A DNA stretch of 64,000 bases, taken from assembly GCA_034008185.1 (NCBI GenBank), contig CM067086.1, positions 30,463,007 through 30,527,006 on the forward strand, read 5' to 3'. Positions 25,801 through 35,393 of the stretch are shown here, piece by piece (position 1 is the stretch's first letter; each line of letters starts with the position of its first letter). The position numbers were made by a program, and so were the translations under genes. The notes below the pieces were generated by a model. The model was not told the origin of the DNA, searched no databases, and saw nothing but the letters and a program-made list of their open reading frames with translations. Origin of the DNA: Gorsachius magnificus (lineage: Eukaryota; Chordata; Aves; Pelecaniformes; Ardeidae).

Positions 25801-28800
25801 TATATGCAACTATTCCTTCCCTTGCAACATGGGGAAAGAGAGCTTGTTTGTAAGCTAGTCAACGCACATCTTTCTGGCCAACTCAGCAGTGCTGCATGAC
25901 AGCCTTATAAACCTGGATGAGGTGATGCTTCCAGAGCGCTGAGGCCAACAAACTCAAAAGCAAGAGACCTGGAATCTAACTGATCTAACTGTATTGCATA
26001 AGATCACACATGACCCGAAGGTAAAGCCTATATCATTGTATTTGAGGGAAGTACATCATCTTGCAAGAATAGTAATTGCTTCATCTTTGCAGCTAGCAGC
26101 TCCCTGCATTACTTCAAACTTTGTCTAGGTCGGAAATTAGCACAATATTTGGGTAATAGTTGCATTTATAGTAAAGCATTTCCTTTCATAGTATGAATTC
26201 TGATGGAGTAGAGCAAAACAAAAACACTACTGACATCTACTAAGTTTTATTCTCCCTTTTATTTTGCTATCATGTCAACCCCACTCTAATACTTACAGTT
26301 GGAGCAGGAGCCATAATGCCCATTGGTACAGGAATCATAGGGGTCCCTGAGAAAGACAAGACATTAATATTAATCTGCCCTGTTGAGATTACTGATGAAT
26401 ACAAGTGAACTGATCACAGATGTGACTTCCAAACCAGACACCAATTTTGGTCAAGTAAGAATTTCCACTAATTCCTTAAGCATTCAAGCATAGCCTGAGT
26501 ACACTAACATACCACATGCATCCTAGTCACTTGTATCATATTACCCTTTCAACTTTGTTCATCACAAACAAATCAATCATTTTCAAAGCACATTCAAACC
26601 ACAGTGTTGTTCTAGAAGATAGCCCTGTGATGAATGAGGCAGGGAATTCCATACATAGAAAGCAAAAGCAGCTGAAGTCCTACAGATGATAATCTCATTC
26701 CTGACTTGTTCAATTCGCATAGCACAATCGATTCTGCATACTGCTTAGGGATGAGGTCCTATATTGAATGCCACCTAGCTTCATGCTACTATTTATGGAA
26801 TAGCTGAATAAAGGCAGCATAGAAAGCCTCAATCCAGAAGCTCCTGACCTGATGAATACTTGACTTGGCAGTCTCTAAAACTTAATTTAAAGCAATACTT
26901 AATCAGGTGAAACCATGCAATACCCTCTTTCCCACTACCAAATTCACTAGCAGCTTTAAGTACTATCATGTGAGCCAATATCTGATCATAATAAAGGCTT
27001 TTATCTTTCTATGCCAGCTGCTAGAGGAGGTTAAAGATACTAAGTGAATGGATTTCAAAACTACTTGCTGGCCTGTAAAGACATTGAGACTCAAGAACAA
27101 TGAAGTCAATCACACGTGCTTCAGAGAAATACCCTCTAAGGATCCTAGATCTCTTTTCTTTGTTCTACAAAAAACTTTTTTAGTCTTTCACTCTCAATCC
27201 TTCCCTTTTGATCCTTCCCTTCTCCAGCTCTCTTAGTGCTGTATTCATAAAATCCTAACCAAACTTATGCAACCTACTGTTCCTGGACTTGTTCCCACAC
27301 TTTCTCCAGTGCTTAGTCCTCAAACACCCTCTCCAGCTTTCTCCTCATCAACTCTGGTTTTGCTTTGATTCCATCAGTTCTTATTTTCGCCATCACTCAA
27401 TCCTCTTCCTCAGTCCCTTCATACTGAAGTCATAGACCTCTTATCCCTCCAAACAGTTCAGAGAATCAAAACGCGTATTGCTCTCTCATGCTCTTAGTTT
27501 AAGGCATCTCACAGACTGGAGGAACTACTCCAAGACAAGGCTCTGGTTGTGCAGCCCTATAACTATTATAAAATCCAGGTTCAGCATCATGATAATTAAA
27601 ATCACAACTCAGTAAAGTCATCACAGCTCAGTAAAGACACTTGTGTTGTCATGACAGTTCTCTGAAACTGTCAGCCCAATGCTCAGCAGAAGCAAAAAAA
27701 AAATTCACTAAAACATTGGGCATCATCACAAACACACTGACAATCGAGACCGCAGGCATCATTTAGGTGCTATACAAAAACCTGGTGCACCTATACCTTG
27801 ACTACTGCCGACAGACCTGGTCTCTGCAACCCAAGAACAACATGCAGCCTCAAGTGTTGAAGTAGCTGCTTTACTAGGAAACACTCTACACTCTGAGGCT
27901 CTTCAATTGTGGAGGTTTGCAAGGCATGGAACATGACTGAGCTGTACAAAACCACAAAATGCAACTCACCCAACTCCCACATCAGAACTGGGGCAGGAGA
28001 GAGACACTAAGTAGGCAATGAGGACATAAGGAAGTAGCACTTTACACAGTGGTTAATGAAATTCTCAAATTTGGTGCAAGAGATGACAGTGGAGATGGAC
28101 AGTATCAGCAGGTTCAAAAAAAAAAAAAAAAAGTTCATGAATGGCAAGTCCAGAAAAAGATAAAGGAAAAATGAAAGACAACACTAACACTACAGTTGTA
28201 TAAGAAAACAGACTCAGAAAGCAGATGGGTGTACATGCCCACCCTAAATACCATCCTGTACTCCCAGCGCCCAGACAATGCATCAGGCTATATGGACTGC
28301 TCATCTGACCCACTACAGTATTTCTTACACATGAACTGCAATTTTTTACATCTTAATGGTATCCGATAATCTTCAGAGACAACAAGGGTTATCACAATCA
28401 CCTCCTTATCAAGTCTTACACACACTTAGAGATGCAAATGCTAGAACAGCCATAATTTTAACCAAAGCAAAAACACACTTCCTAACTTCAATCTTAAACA
28501 AGTAAACTGCTCTAGCTGAAACTTATCAAAAAAATCATAGGCTGAGTAAGATAACTAGAACATGAAATTTTGACCAAACAGCTAGCTAAAGATAATACAA
28601 GCCACTAAAATTGTGATCTTACATATGGAATAACTTCAGAGTGGACTTTCATAAAGTCACTGTGGCATTTTCAACTCTATTGATACACTTGTGCTAAGCA
28701 GTGAGAGGTCCATATTCCCTACATGTCAAAATGTTATCTGCACAGGTAAGCAAATCATGTTTCTAGTACACAGATAAAAATTTAATTCTCACCTAACACC

Positions 28801-30151
28801 AGGCTCCTCCACTCTACATACTGTTTGGATTACTAATACAGAAACAAGACTATTTATATGAAAGTCAAATGGAGCAACAGAACAAAAAGATCTTTGTCAC
28901 ACATTTTTAAGAAGCAAATGTTCAGAGCAGAAACTTACATCAGGCATTTTTAAACATTCTTCAGAGAGTTATTTTTAAAAGTATCTGGTGTTTTTCACAC
29001 TAGTATATATAAACTGGAGCTAGTAAAGATAAGAGGTATCGTTTTAAAATTTAACCTGAAAATTTTGATGGCAGAATGCTACCTAATCAAGAACTCTGCC
29101 TTTACCAGAAAATATATAACATATCGTGGATCTCAGGAAAAAAGTTTAGAAAAATTAATGCAAGTAAGGATTAGCCTGATGAATGGATGAGCACAAACCA
29201 CTCCCGAGTTCAGTCATCTGGTTTTTGAATGCTTTTATTGTCTACAAAACACTCGTGCACAACACAGTTTAAGACCATACAGACAGGAGTTATTTTCTGC
29301 AGCCCTCATGATGAATTTTAAAGGGGTAATTCTCTGGTCTATTCCTCTCTCCCACTCACTACATGGTCTCCTGTCTCCAGTCACTGTTATCTATATTGGC
29401 AATGTACAGAAAAAACATGGTTCCAGACCAACAAATTGAAGTGTCTATGCAAAAAACAGAGGCTGATCTACAGATGAACAAAGGAAAAAAAGGCTGGATT
29501 AATTTTGGGAAGATTAAAAGGAATGAGGAATGTAACTAAGTTTGCAAGATGTGTGGAGGGAAGTATGTAAAAAGCAGAATACAAGGAAGTGGGACTTACA
29601 AAAAAGTGGAGAAAAACATCACAAGATATAAGTTACTTTTCAACCCACACGTACTCAGTGCACCCAAGTGTTTCCAAAGGCTGTTACAATGGCTTATTTG
29701 AATGGAATTGAAAAATCATAGTCTACTCTAAAAACAGTGGCTCTTAGAAAACCTAATGTTAACAAAAATCACCACCTAGCTTCAGTCTTGAAAAAAAGGT
29801 CCAAGACAAAGCCCAGTATTGTCTCTAATGGTTTGATTTCTGGTCAGCATTAAGCAGCTTTTGGTAGACCAAGGAGCTTGCTCACATGACATGATCTGTG
29901 GGTAAACTAGAGACTCAGCTGCAATATACTGTATTTCAGTAACTCTGATTTGTGTAAGAGCCAGTAACTTTTTGTAAATCATACAATTCAGAATAATAAA
30001 AGGAAATTTATTTCTACAACACTTCTATATACTAACATAGCTTACCAGGAGGTACAGGTGGAGGAAAGCCAGGAAACTGTGGAGGTGGGATCCCAGGGGG
30101 AAGTGTTGGGATTCCCATAGGAGGGCGATTCAAATGAGGTGGAAAAGACAT
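4768..30151 (-). CDS. RBM25: RBM25, RNA-binding motif protein 25 (18 coding exons, whole gene span)
   Basis: RBM25 is a nuclear, speckle-localised splicing regulator that associates with U1/early spliceosome factors and is known to bind CGGGCA in Bcl-x pre-mRNA. The minus strand encodes, in order: a proline-rich N-terminus (residues 1-55); an RRM with RNP2 VFVGNI (90-95) and RNP1 around AFGFCEY (129-135); a charged linker; an RE/RD-dipeptide region (about 290-420); an acidic stretch; and a PWI domain (about 735-828, PWI at 758-760). About 828 residues are predicted, against 843 in human. The start follows a 15-nt leader in exon 2 and matches the family N-terminus MSFPPHLNRP. All splice sites are GT-AG except intron 14, which is GC-AG. 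Phases agree throughout except exon 9, where one extra base at 14082 shifts the frame to a TGA at 14071-14073. This is probably a sequence error, because RBM25 is an essential gene and coding similarity continues past it. Confidence 0.98.
5240..5480 (-). repeat. Ancient CR1/L3-like LINE fragment, antisense on plus strand
   Basis: Lies in the last RBM25 intron. The plus strand shows the diverged order of the old amniote LINE 3' region that I recognise in antisense: TGAATCCATGCAAATTTTTAG, then AGTTCCCCAGG, TGAATCTGCCTCCTACCAA and GTATTGGAAGAG. The subfamily cannot be named and the edges are approximate. Confidence 0.5.
5972..6019 (-). CDS. RBM25: RBM25 coding exon 17 (PWI)
   Basis: 48 bp, 16 codons: VMAHSSPQSILDDVAM. 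The acceptor is GTTTCTTTCAG and the donor ATG|GTAAGC. Confidence 0.97.
6478..6527. repeat. TA-rich microsatellite
   Basis: Imperfect TA/TATG repeats (TATATGTATATATATAATG) in RBM25 intron 16. Confidence 0.7.
7232..7330 (-). CDS. RBM25: RBM25 coding exon 16 (PWI core)
   Basis: 99 bp, 33 codons in phase 0: TLMERRIRPWINKKIIEYIG through TLVDFVCSK, including the signature Pro-Trp-Ile. The acceptor is CTTTTTCCAG and the donor AAG|GTTAGT. Confidence 0.98.
7783..8057 (-). CDS. RBM25: RBM25 coding exon 15 (start of PWI region)
   Basis: 275 bp; completes glycine, then ACNSPNQPNAVKRKK (basic), DSVFNKFDDEDSDDVPRKRK and VNTEEKRKHIKSLIEKIPTA through FAYPLDWSIVDS. The acceptor is GGGTGGTAG and the donor TCA|GTAAGT. 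It contains a likely nuclear-localisation basic cluster and the first PWI helix. Confidence 0.97.
8058..9072 (-). other. RBM25: RBM25 intron 14 (GC-AG)
   Basis: Starts GCAAGT and ends GGTGGTAG on the minus strand. A 21-nt odd palindrome (ATCTCAAACT G AGTTTGAGAT) lies at 8225-8245. No repeat or gene was recognised in the rest. Confidence 0.85.
9073..9397 (-). CDS. RBM25: RBM25 coding exon 14, acidic region, ends at a GC donor
   Basis: 325 bp: MEQEAERRRQPQIKQEPESE, a glutamate-rich stretch, a Ser/Thr/Pro-rich stretch (SAPSVSSASGNATPNTPGD) and HENSPDQQQPEEHRPKIG, ending SLKL plus one base. The donor reads CTAG|GCAAGT, a GC 5' splice site; no GT donor fits the reading frame. Confidence 0.96.
9756..9906 (-). 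CDS. RBM25: RBM25 coding exon 13
   Basis: 151 bp; one base completes arginine, then 50 codons GSALQKRLRDREKEMEADER through RLLAEGHPDPDAELQR. The acceptor is TTTTGTAG and the donor AGG|GTAAGT. Confidence 0.97.
10628..10701 (-). CDS. RBM25: RBM25 coding exon 12
   Basis: 74 bp encoding AKEAKRLKEFLEDYDDDRDD and PKYY plus two bases of a split arginine. The acceptor is TTCTTGCAG and the donor CAG|GTACGT. Confidence 0.96.
10702..12367 (-). other. RBM25: RBM25 intron 11 with long T runs
   Basis: AT-rich intron between exons 11 and 12. On the plus strand it contains a 13-T run at 11543-11555 and an 18-T run at 11614-11631. No recognised transposon or RNA gene. Confidence 0.7.
11614..11631. repeat. 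Poly-T run (18)
   Basis: Uninterrupted T18 on the plus strand, that is A18 in RBM25 pre-mRNA, in intron 11. Confidence 0.9.
12368..12457 (-). CDS. RBM25: RBM25 coding exon 11
   Basis: 90 bp, 30 codons in phase 0: RLKNWEIRERKKSREYEKEA and a Glu/Arg-rich end. Likely helical and highly charged. The acceptor is CTGTTGTAG and the donor ATG|GTAAGG. Confidence 0.96.
12785..13001 (-). CDS. RBM25: RBM25 coding exon 10, RE dipeptide repeats
   Basis: 217 bp; completes a split arginine, then EKSRDR and a long run of Arg-Glu dipeptides, followed by KDKKRDREEDEEDAYERRK and the end EKEAAYQE. The underlying DNA is a 6-bp-periodic low-complexity repeat, so copy number may vary or be misassembled. The donor is GAG|GTAGGT. 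Confidence 0.95.
13002..13917 (-). other. RBM25: RBM25 intron 9, nothing recognised
   Basis: AT-rich intron between the two RE-repeat exons, with a short A-rich stretch near 13515-13545. No repeat family or RNA gene was recognised. Confidence 0.6.
13918..14166 (-). CDS. RBM25: RBM25 coding exon 9, RE/RD repeats, with apparent 1-bp insertion
   Basis: 249 bp. Entered in phase 0 it reads KLEEEKGKKEKERQEIEKER and RE repeats, then reaches TGA at 14071-14073. From 14081 onward the other frame gives the expected RE/RD repeat and the end SSDRNKDRSRSR, which joins correctly to exon 10. The phases require a length of 3n+2 (248), so there is one base too many, best placed at 14082 (C on the plus strand). 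The acceptor is GTTTTTAG and the donor AAG|GTAAAT. Confidence 0.93.
15360..15374 (-). other. Candidate 15-nt microexon (KNTYQ)
   Basis: Minus strand: a pyrimidine-rich tract ending TGCCTATGGCAG, then 15 nt, then CCAG|GTAAGA. It is in frame between phase-0 exons 8 and 9 and would add Lys-Asn-Thr-Tyr-Gln. Predicted from splice signals only; it is not part of the RBM25 protein I know. Confidence 0.3.
16142..16201 (-). other. Candidate 60-nt stop-containing cassette exon
   Basis: Minus strand: acceptor CAGACTGTCAG, 60 nt ending in a purine-rich GAAGAGAGATGAAG, and donor AAG|GTAAGA. Entered in phase 0 after exon 8, it meets a TGA at codon 16. It is richer in CpG than the surrounding intron. The polypyrimidine tract is weak. 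Confidence 0.3.
17754..17837 (-). CDS. RBM25: RBM25 coding exon 8
   Basis: 84 bp, 28 codons in phase 0: EDINAIEMEEDKRDLISREI through KFRDTHK. The acceptor is TTTTTTAG and the donor AAG|GTAGTA. It sets phase 0 for exon 9, which is how the exon 9 frame problem is recognised. Confidence 0.97.
18087..18140 (-). CDS. RBM25: RBM25 coding exon 7 (IFRRFPVAPLIPYPLITK)
   Basis: 54 bp, 18 codons in phase 0, identical to the mammalian segment as I recall it. The acceptor context TTTTCCGCAG is repeated 11 nt inside the exon, and the donor AAG|GTTCGT is weak. These features suggest an exon that relies on enhancers. Confidence 0.95.
18276..18546. mobile_element. MITE with 15-bp perfect terminal inverted repeats (pogo/Tigger-like)
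   Basis: GAACCTCGCTAATTC at 18281-18295 is matched by its exact reverse complement at 18527-18541, and 18 of 20 bases match when extended inward. The outer ends read CAGAAGAACC and, reversed, CGGGGGAACC, similar to the CAGTAGAACCTCG start of pogo/Tigger-type elements. TA precedes the left end, as expected for that target site, while the right flank is TG (diverged). An inner copy CTCGCTAATTCGCA (18474-18487) pairs over 14 bp with 18524-18537. About 271 bp and non-coding. The superfamily assignment is inference. Confidence 0.75.
18721..18740. repeat. C13-T-C6 tract (G-rich in RBM25 pre-mRNA)
   Basis: C run on the plus strand, so the RBM25 transcript carries G6-A-G13. This could form a G-quadruplex. 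Length is uncertain in any assembly. Confidence 0.85.
20330..20512 (-). CDS. RBM25: RBM25 exon 7-equivalent linker (coding exon 6)
   Basis: 183 bp, 61 codons in phase 0. An acidic start (NDDDEALDEETKRRDQ) is followed by KGAIEVLIREYSSEL and a basic KKKKEKKED end. The acceptor is TTCCCTAG and the donor GAC|GTATGT. Confidence 0.97.
20513..23001 (-). other. RBM25: RBM25 intron 5, purine tract and a chance ORF
   Basis: Holds a purine-rich plus-strand stretch at about 21255-21415 and an unrecognised 212-codon plus-strand ORF at 21464-22102. No transposon was recognised. Confidence 0.6.
23002..23162 (-). CDS. RBM25: RBM25 exon 6 (end of RRM, RNP1)
   Basis: 161 bp; completes the split alanine, then FGFCEYKEPE (RNP1) through LLVKVDAKTKAQLDEW and a lysine-rich tail ending KKKASNG. 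The acceptor is CCATTTCAG and the donor GGG|GTATGT. Confidence 0.97.
23163..24329 (-). other. RBM25: RBM25 intron 4 with CR1 tail fragment
   Basis: Contains the CR1 3' fragment at 23392-23540. The rest is AT-rich and unrecognised. Confidence 0.7.
23392..23540 (+). mobile_element. CR1 LINE 3'-end fragment
   Basis: Plus-strand match to the CR1 3' region: CCCCATCCCTGGAAACATTC, GGTCAGGCTGGACAGGGCTC, then GCAGGGGGGGTGAACTA, and the tail ATTCTATGATTG. 5'-truncated and non-coding. Antisense to RBM25. Confidence 0.92.
24330..24387 (-). CDS. RBM25: RBM25 exon 5 (RRM middle)
   Basis: 58 bp encoding KCGLVLSWKRVQGASGKLQ plus one base. This is the RRM strand and loop leading into RNP1. The acceptor is TTCAATGCAG and the donor CAAG|GTAATC. 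Confidence 0.97.
24697..24867 (-). CDS. RBM25: RBM25 exon 4 (start of RRM, RNP2)
   Basis: 171 bp, 57 codons in phase 0. Encodes SMVGKHLGARKEHPGLK and then the first RRM strand with RNP2 VFVGNI, followed by SEKASDMLIRQLLA (helix 1). The donor is GCA|GTAAGT. Confidence 0.98.
24868..26296 (-). other. RBM25: RBM25 intron 3, nothing recognised
   Basis: AT-rich intron between exons 3 and 4, with an A-run near 25080-25093. No gene or repeat family was recognised. Confidence 0.6.
26297..26346 (-). CDS. RBM25: RBM25 exon 3
   Basis: 50 bp; two bases complete the split glycine, then TPMIPVPMGIMAPAPT. The acceptor is TTTCTCAG and the donor ACT|GTAAGT. It continues the proline-rich N-terminus. Confidence 0.96.
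27690..28170 (+). repeat. Ancient CR1/L3-like LINE 3' remnant
   Basis: The plus strand encodes a decayed reverse-transcriptase C-terminus: LVHLYLDYCRQTWSLQP resembles the CR1 block [16 protein letters not shown]. Further on come CCAACTCCCACATCAGAACT and AGGAAGTAGCACTTTACACA, which I recognise from an old amniote LINE 3' region. Many indels; approximate edges. Confidence 0.55.
28116..28132. repeat. Poly-A run (17)
   Basis: A17 on the plus strand inside the old LINE remnant. Confidence 0.9.
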
Positions 30152-30166
30152 TCTTCCAGTCACAAT
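30046..30166 (-). CDS. RBM25: RBM25 exon 2 (start codon at 30149-30151)
   Basis: Holds 15 nt of 5'UTR and then residues 1-35 plus one base. It is proline-rich (MGIPTLPPGIPPPQFPG). The acceptor is TTTTTTTGACAG and the donor CTG|GTAAGC. The frame joins exon 2 to exon 3 as a split glycine codon. Confidence 0.96.
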
Positions 30167-31132
30167 CTGTCAAAAAAATAGAAAACTTGTACTAGTCAGC
30201 TCCCAAACATGATTTACAAAAGCAGTGCAAGTAAGTGTCCATAATGATTTTAAATCTTTATATGGACATTCAACTACAAACTAAAACTATTTTCAACTCT
30301 TTTTCCCCAGCTATTCATTAAGTTACATATGTAGTAGAAGTCTTCTCCCACAATGAAAAACAGCACTTCTAGGAAAGTGTTTCAGAATGAAGTGAAAACC
30401 AAAACTGTATCTGACTTCTCATACCAATGGTTTACAAGGAAGGTGAATTAAACAGCATTTCACAGTTTGTACAGTTTCTTAAAAATAAAGCTATCTTTGG
30501 CAGCGTCTGAAAACAGAAGTAATCTTGTGATACGTTTTCAATAAGGCAAGTAGTTCTTTTGTAGAAGAAACAATCACTCACAATAAACCGCGTAACAAGA
30601 TGAGAGAAAGAACTGGGACATCGCAATGCTCAGCATTAACAGGAATTGTATTTGGGACGACACTGGGGAGTTCCCCAAATCCCAGCACAGAGACAGTTAA
30701 AAGCTTAGAAGAGAGTTCACCAATCTATTTTTAACTTTCCAGTTCACACATCTTCTAGAACGCAACTTGGGCGATAGCCCATGAGCTGAGAGTCAATATG
30801 CTACCATGGACAGTAAGGATTGTTTTATTTGCTATTCAGATGGTTATAATGATGTGTGTATTACTGACCCTGTAACAGACATCACCCCATAATAAAAAAC
30901 TCAAGATCACTCTTAACACAACTAACAAGGCATATGTTCTCGCTTCCAGCATTATCTCAGCAACCTTACATGGTCAAGTCTTCAAAAAAGGTTGGCACTC
31001 AGCTCAAAAAAACCCCAAAATTGGTCACCAATATCACTGCTGAACATATAGGCATATTCACACTGCAGAGGGGAAGCATTAGAGGAACTTCAAACATGCT
31101 GGATTGCATGGATACGAATAACAACGTATCAC

Positions 31133-31177
31133 ATACATTAGGATGCACTGGGGCATCAGATACATTAGGATGCACTG
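31133..31177. repeat. Short direct repeat, 18-bp unit at 27-bp spacing
   Basis: ATACATTAGGATGCACTG occurs perfectly at 31133-31150 and again at 31160-31177. Confidence 0.85.
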
Positions 31178-32551
31178 TATCACAAGCAACAAGAGTCCAG
31201 GTAGCTGTCTGCGCAAACGTTTGCATTTCTCAATGGACTGTGCAGACTGCTTTACAGCCTACAGTACCGTATCTTCACTGCAACTGTTTTCCAAACAGGC
31301 AACCACAAGTCAAAACAGAAGCAGGCAGCCTTGAGAAAAGTGTTATGATAAGCAGAATTCTGATACATACAACAGACCTATAGATTTTTAAGATGCTTCC
31401 CCCAGCTTCCTGGCACTGAACACACAAGAAACAGGAAAACAGCTGTGCTGGAGACAGATGTGTGTTCCATAATGTACAAGAGCAAGTAGTTAACAACAGC
31501 CTTAAATACTAGAACTAAGAGCTAATATCAGTACTCTACCATAATGGTTGATACATTTGAAAAAGCAAAAAAATTATAATAAGAGAATTACATAGCAAAA
31601 CTTTACTCCCACAGAGTCTGGAAACAACTATGAGAAATAAAAGTATACAGTGAACTGGAGAAGATGAAAGGGAAACCCAGATGTATTTGGCAATACCTTT
31701 TAACATCAGAACTTATTTATTCTGGCACATATATGACCTTATAGCATAATTCACCCAAGGACACATTTACAACTACGTCCATTACAAGAAGTTTGTGATT
31801 ATGGCATTCATTAATTGGCCCCGAGGGCATTCATCAACATCTCATCAGGAGAAAAGGTAAATAAATGCTCCTGTGACACAAGGTCGAAGATGGTAGAAGA
31901 AACAAGATAGCAAATGCAAGCATTTCTTCAACAGTTAAGTAAAGATTTTATACAATGTCATAAATATAAAACCTTTCCCCCTACCCCCACCTTCGAATCC
32001 ATGTGCATAGGAACACACTTCCCTTCTGTCATTCTTGACTTTTTAAAACTGGATGGGCAAAGAAAAGCAGCAAAGGTGTACTGCCAAAACATTTTATTTA
32101 GAACGTTTTTTATTGTCTCTTCAGGCTACATGTACATCAGCCAACATACCTCTAGAATCTGAAACCTGGATGGTATGGAAGGGAACAGAACTCCCTCATC
32201 CACCTTAATACCACTATTTGAAATTTTTCACAAAAAAACCCAGCCACGGATCCCAGGAAAGGCAGAAAATTAAGATCTTTAAGGGTCTCAGTTCCTTATC
32301 TATATTGCAAACTGTAGACAACTGGACAAAATTCAAAGCTGTTTTGGGGCAGGATGGTAAAGCAATAAGCTATTGGGTCTGAGGTGGTTCTAAACAGGCT
32401 GCAACAGCGTTATACCACCTGAGGTCCACAAGACATTAAGGAGTGGTCTGTTAAACAAAAAAGAACAATTGGGGAAGTAATTTTCCAGGCTGCCTGTAGC
32501 CTTGTCTTGCTCTGATAAGCACTTTATCGGAGACACCATTTTGGAGAAGCT

Positions 32552-32570
32552 AAAAAAAAAAAAAAAAAAA
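32552..32570. repeat. Poly-A run (19)
   Basis: A19 on the plus strand in RBM25 intron 1. No recognisable retroelement body is attached. Confidence 0.9.
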
Positions 32571-34422
32571 TCCTAGGGACTAAGAGGCTCTTTGAGTTAA
32601 AAGATTCTGAAACATATCACATTCAATTGACGGCCAGTTGGGTTTTTTTCATTTAAAAAAAAAGAAAGGTTTAACAATCAACAAAGTAATTGCTACTGCA
32701 TTAAAGGAACAAGGCAGTTAGTAATAACGGATCAAATTTAGTTTTTCAATCTTCTAGTCAGAATGATGTGAAAGTTATCTGTAAAGCTTCAACAATCCAT
32801 TTTTCCTGAAGCACTCTGTTCTTACTTCTTTCATATTTGGACAGTTATTTTCACAGCAGCTAGAAAGCTTCCCTGTTACTGACTTAACTCTTGCACAGAC
32901 CAATCCTAGCATTTGTGTGTGGCACTGAAGATCAACACTAGAATTAAAGAAAGCCTTTGTCTCTTTCTCGCTACTGTATGCAACTACCAATGCGAAACCA
33001 GTACAGAGAACAGTTTAATTCTGTTTCTGTTATGAAAACTATGAAGATCAACAGATACCAAGATTGAAACTGCTCACTGGAGAAGCGAGAGACCTGGATG
33101 AGAGAAAGACACATCCAGTTCCTTGCAGCAGCCAAGTTGCTACAATGAAGGGAACCACATAGGACGTTTTTTCTGTCAGCAGCTAGAGAACATGCAAGAA
33201 ACATACATACTCTTCCAGCAGTCAGAGGGGTTACAAGCAACTACAGATCAAGGGTCAGGTATGGGAAGTTAAGAGATGCTAAGCTGGCTCTAGGTAGAAT
33301 ACCTAGGGAATAGTATCTTGAACTCTGCAAACGTCCTACTACCCTGCCAGTACAGTTCAGTGATCAATGTCTGATATTATTTACTGTGGTCTCAGTATTT
33401 TATATGGTGATCTTCGCATTTCCCCAATATATTCAAATGTGTAAGTAAAGAACTAAACAGCCCCAAGATATTTTTAAAACCTCAGTTGACTTATGAAAGT
33501 ATTACCTCAAGTGAAACTGGATGTAAGCAGCATTCTTCATAGCTGCAGTTTAACTAGCAGCTCTTTAAGTGAGAGATTAATTTATGTGAATGTTACAGTG
33601 GTCACAAAGATACAGGGTAAGAAAATCAGTGAACATCTGGCTTGACACCATTCAAAATACTGAAATAATGACATCTTCACCCCCCCAAATGATGGATTTG
33701 TGTCAGGTCTCTGACTCAAAGTGTAGCCAATTTAGGCTGTGCCCATGCCAGCAGCCGTACAACAGGAGCAGGTCTGATGAAGCTGAGACCCAATGTCCAC
33801 ATTACATGTTTTGGGGAAGTCCACTCCACTGGAACAAATACCCATTTGCAGGCAAGACTGCATTTTTCCATATATTTTCATCCAAAAGGAATCCAGTTCA
33901 TCCACTGGAATAGTGCAAACCAATATGAAAAAAGGTTTCCCAAGTAAGGATAACTGTGAGACTTCCTTCAAAAGCACACTCCTGATCCAAGTTAACATAG
34001 CAATGTAGGTGCACACTTTATTAGCCTTAGGCAATTTTTGTAAGCTGCAGATTAATGATGTCATGGATGAAAAAACACCTAAGCTTACTCTAAGCAGACC
34101 CAGCTCAAATCCAGCCCGAGCTATTAACTAAAGCAGGTGCTACACAAACACAGCTATAACATTCCAGGTTCAACTTTGTCCTAGAAGGAGTTCAGTTGCT
34201 TTCATACACTACTCTTCAGAGTTAATAAGTCCTGGTGGAACCAAACACCACGCAGAGCCAGCTACACCAAACTGCTGAAACTTGGCAACAGTACAGGAAT
34301 ACCCATACGGCTCTACAGTTTGGTAAAATCCACTGAGTCTTGTTAATTCTGACTCAGTGCTATCTCTGCTGGGATGGAGCTTTGTCCATTAGATCCCTGG
34401 TGACTGGAAGAAGGGAAACATT

Positions 34423-34833
34423 GTGCCCATTTTCAAAAAGGGTCGAAAGGAAGACCCTGGGAACTACCAACCTGTCAGCCTCACCTCTGTGCCTGGGAAG
34501 ATCATGGAACAGATCCTCCTAGAAGCTATGCTAAGGCACATGGAGGCCAGGGAGATAATTCGAGATAGCCAGCATGGCTTCACCAAGGGCAAGTCCTGCC
34601 TGACGAACCTAGTGACTTTCTATGATGGTGTGACAACAACAGTGGACAAAGGAAAACCTATGGATGTCATCTATCTGGACTTCTGCAATGCCTTTGACAT
34701 GGTCCCCCACAACATCCTTCTCTCTAAATTGGAGAGCTATGGATTTGATGGGTGGACTGTTCGGTGGATAAGGAACTGGCTGGATGGCCGCATCCAGAGG
34801 GTAGTGGTCAATGGCTCGATGTCCGGATGGTGA
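34423..34833 (+). pseudogene. CR1 reverse transcriptase, N-terminal part (broken)
   Basis: 136 codons open from 34423 with RT fingers/palm motifs including [13 protein letters not shown]. It ends at a TGA after [10 protein letters not shown] because of a small deletion. The frame continues in another phase as the downstream segment. Confidence 0.9.
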
Positions 34834-35393
34834 CGAGTGGTGTCCCTCAGGGGTCCGTACTGGGACCGGTGCTGTTTAACGTTTTCATCAATGACTTAGA
34901 CAGCGAGATCGAATGCACCCTCAGCAAGTTTGCGGACGACACCAAACTGAGTGGTGCGGTTGACACACCAGAAGGATGGGATGGCATCCAGAGAGACCTG
35001 AACAGGCTGGAGAGGTGGGCCTGTGTGAACCTCATGAGGTTCAACAAGGCCAAGTGCAAGGTCATGCACCTGGGGCGGGGTAACCCCCAGTATCAGTACA
35101 GGCTGGGGGAAGAAAGGATCGAGAGCAGCTCTGCCGAGAGGGACTTGGGCGTGCTGGTGGATGAAAAGCTGGACATGAGCCGGCAATGTGCACGGGCAGC
35201 CCAGAAGGCCAACCGTACCCTGGGCTGCATCAGGAGAAGCGTGGCCAGCAGGTCGAGGGAGGTGATTCTGCCCCTCTACTCTGCTCTGGTGAGACCTCAC
35301 CTAGAGTACTGCGTCCAGCTCTGGAGCTCTCAGCACAAGAAGGACATGGAACTGTTGGAGCAGGTCCAGAGGAGGGCTACTAAAATGATCTGA
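34831..35393 (+). pseudogene. CR1 reverse transcriptase, palm/thumb part (broken)
   Basis: In the second frame: [49 protein letters not shown] and [11 protein letters not shown], then TGA. The stop lies where CR1 proteins have arginine (RGLEHL), consistent with CGA-to-TGA decay. Confidence 0.9.

Larger units (their letters stand above)
26347..30045 (-). other. RBM25: RBM25 intron 2 with ancient LINE remnant
   Basis: 3.7-kb intron. It includes the old LINE fragment at about 27690-28170 with an internal A17 run at 28116-28132. The rest shows nothing recognisable. Confidence 0.7.

Noticed and set aside
30934..31383. 149-codon plus-strand ORF in RBM25 intron 1
   Set aside because: No recognisable similarity. 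Its internal repetition (LGCTGASDTLGCT) comes from the short DNA direct repeat.
32552..32570. A19 run as the tail of a processed retrocopy
   Set aside because: No adjacent coding similarity and no flanking target duplication recognised.
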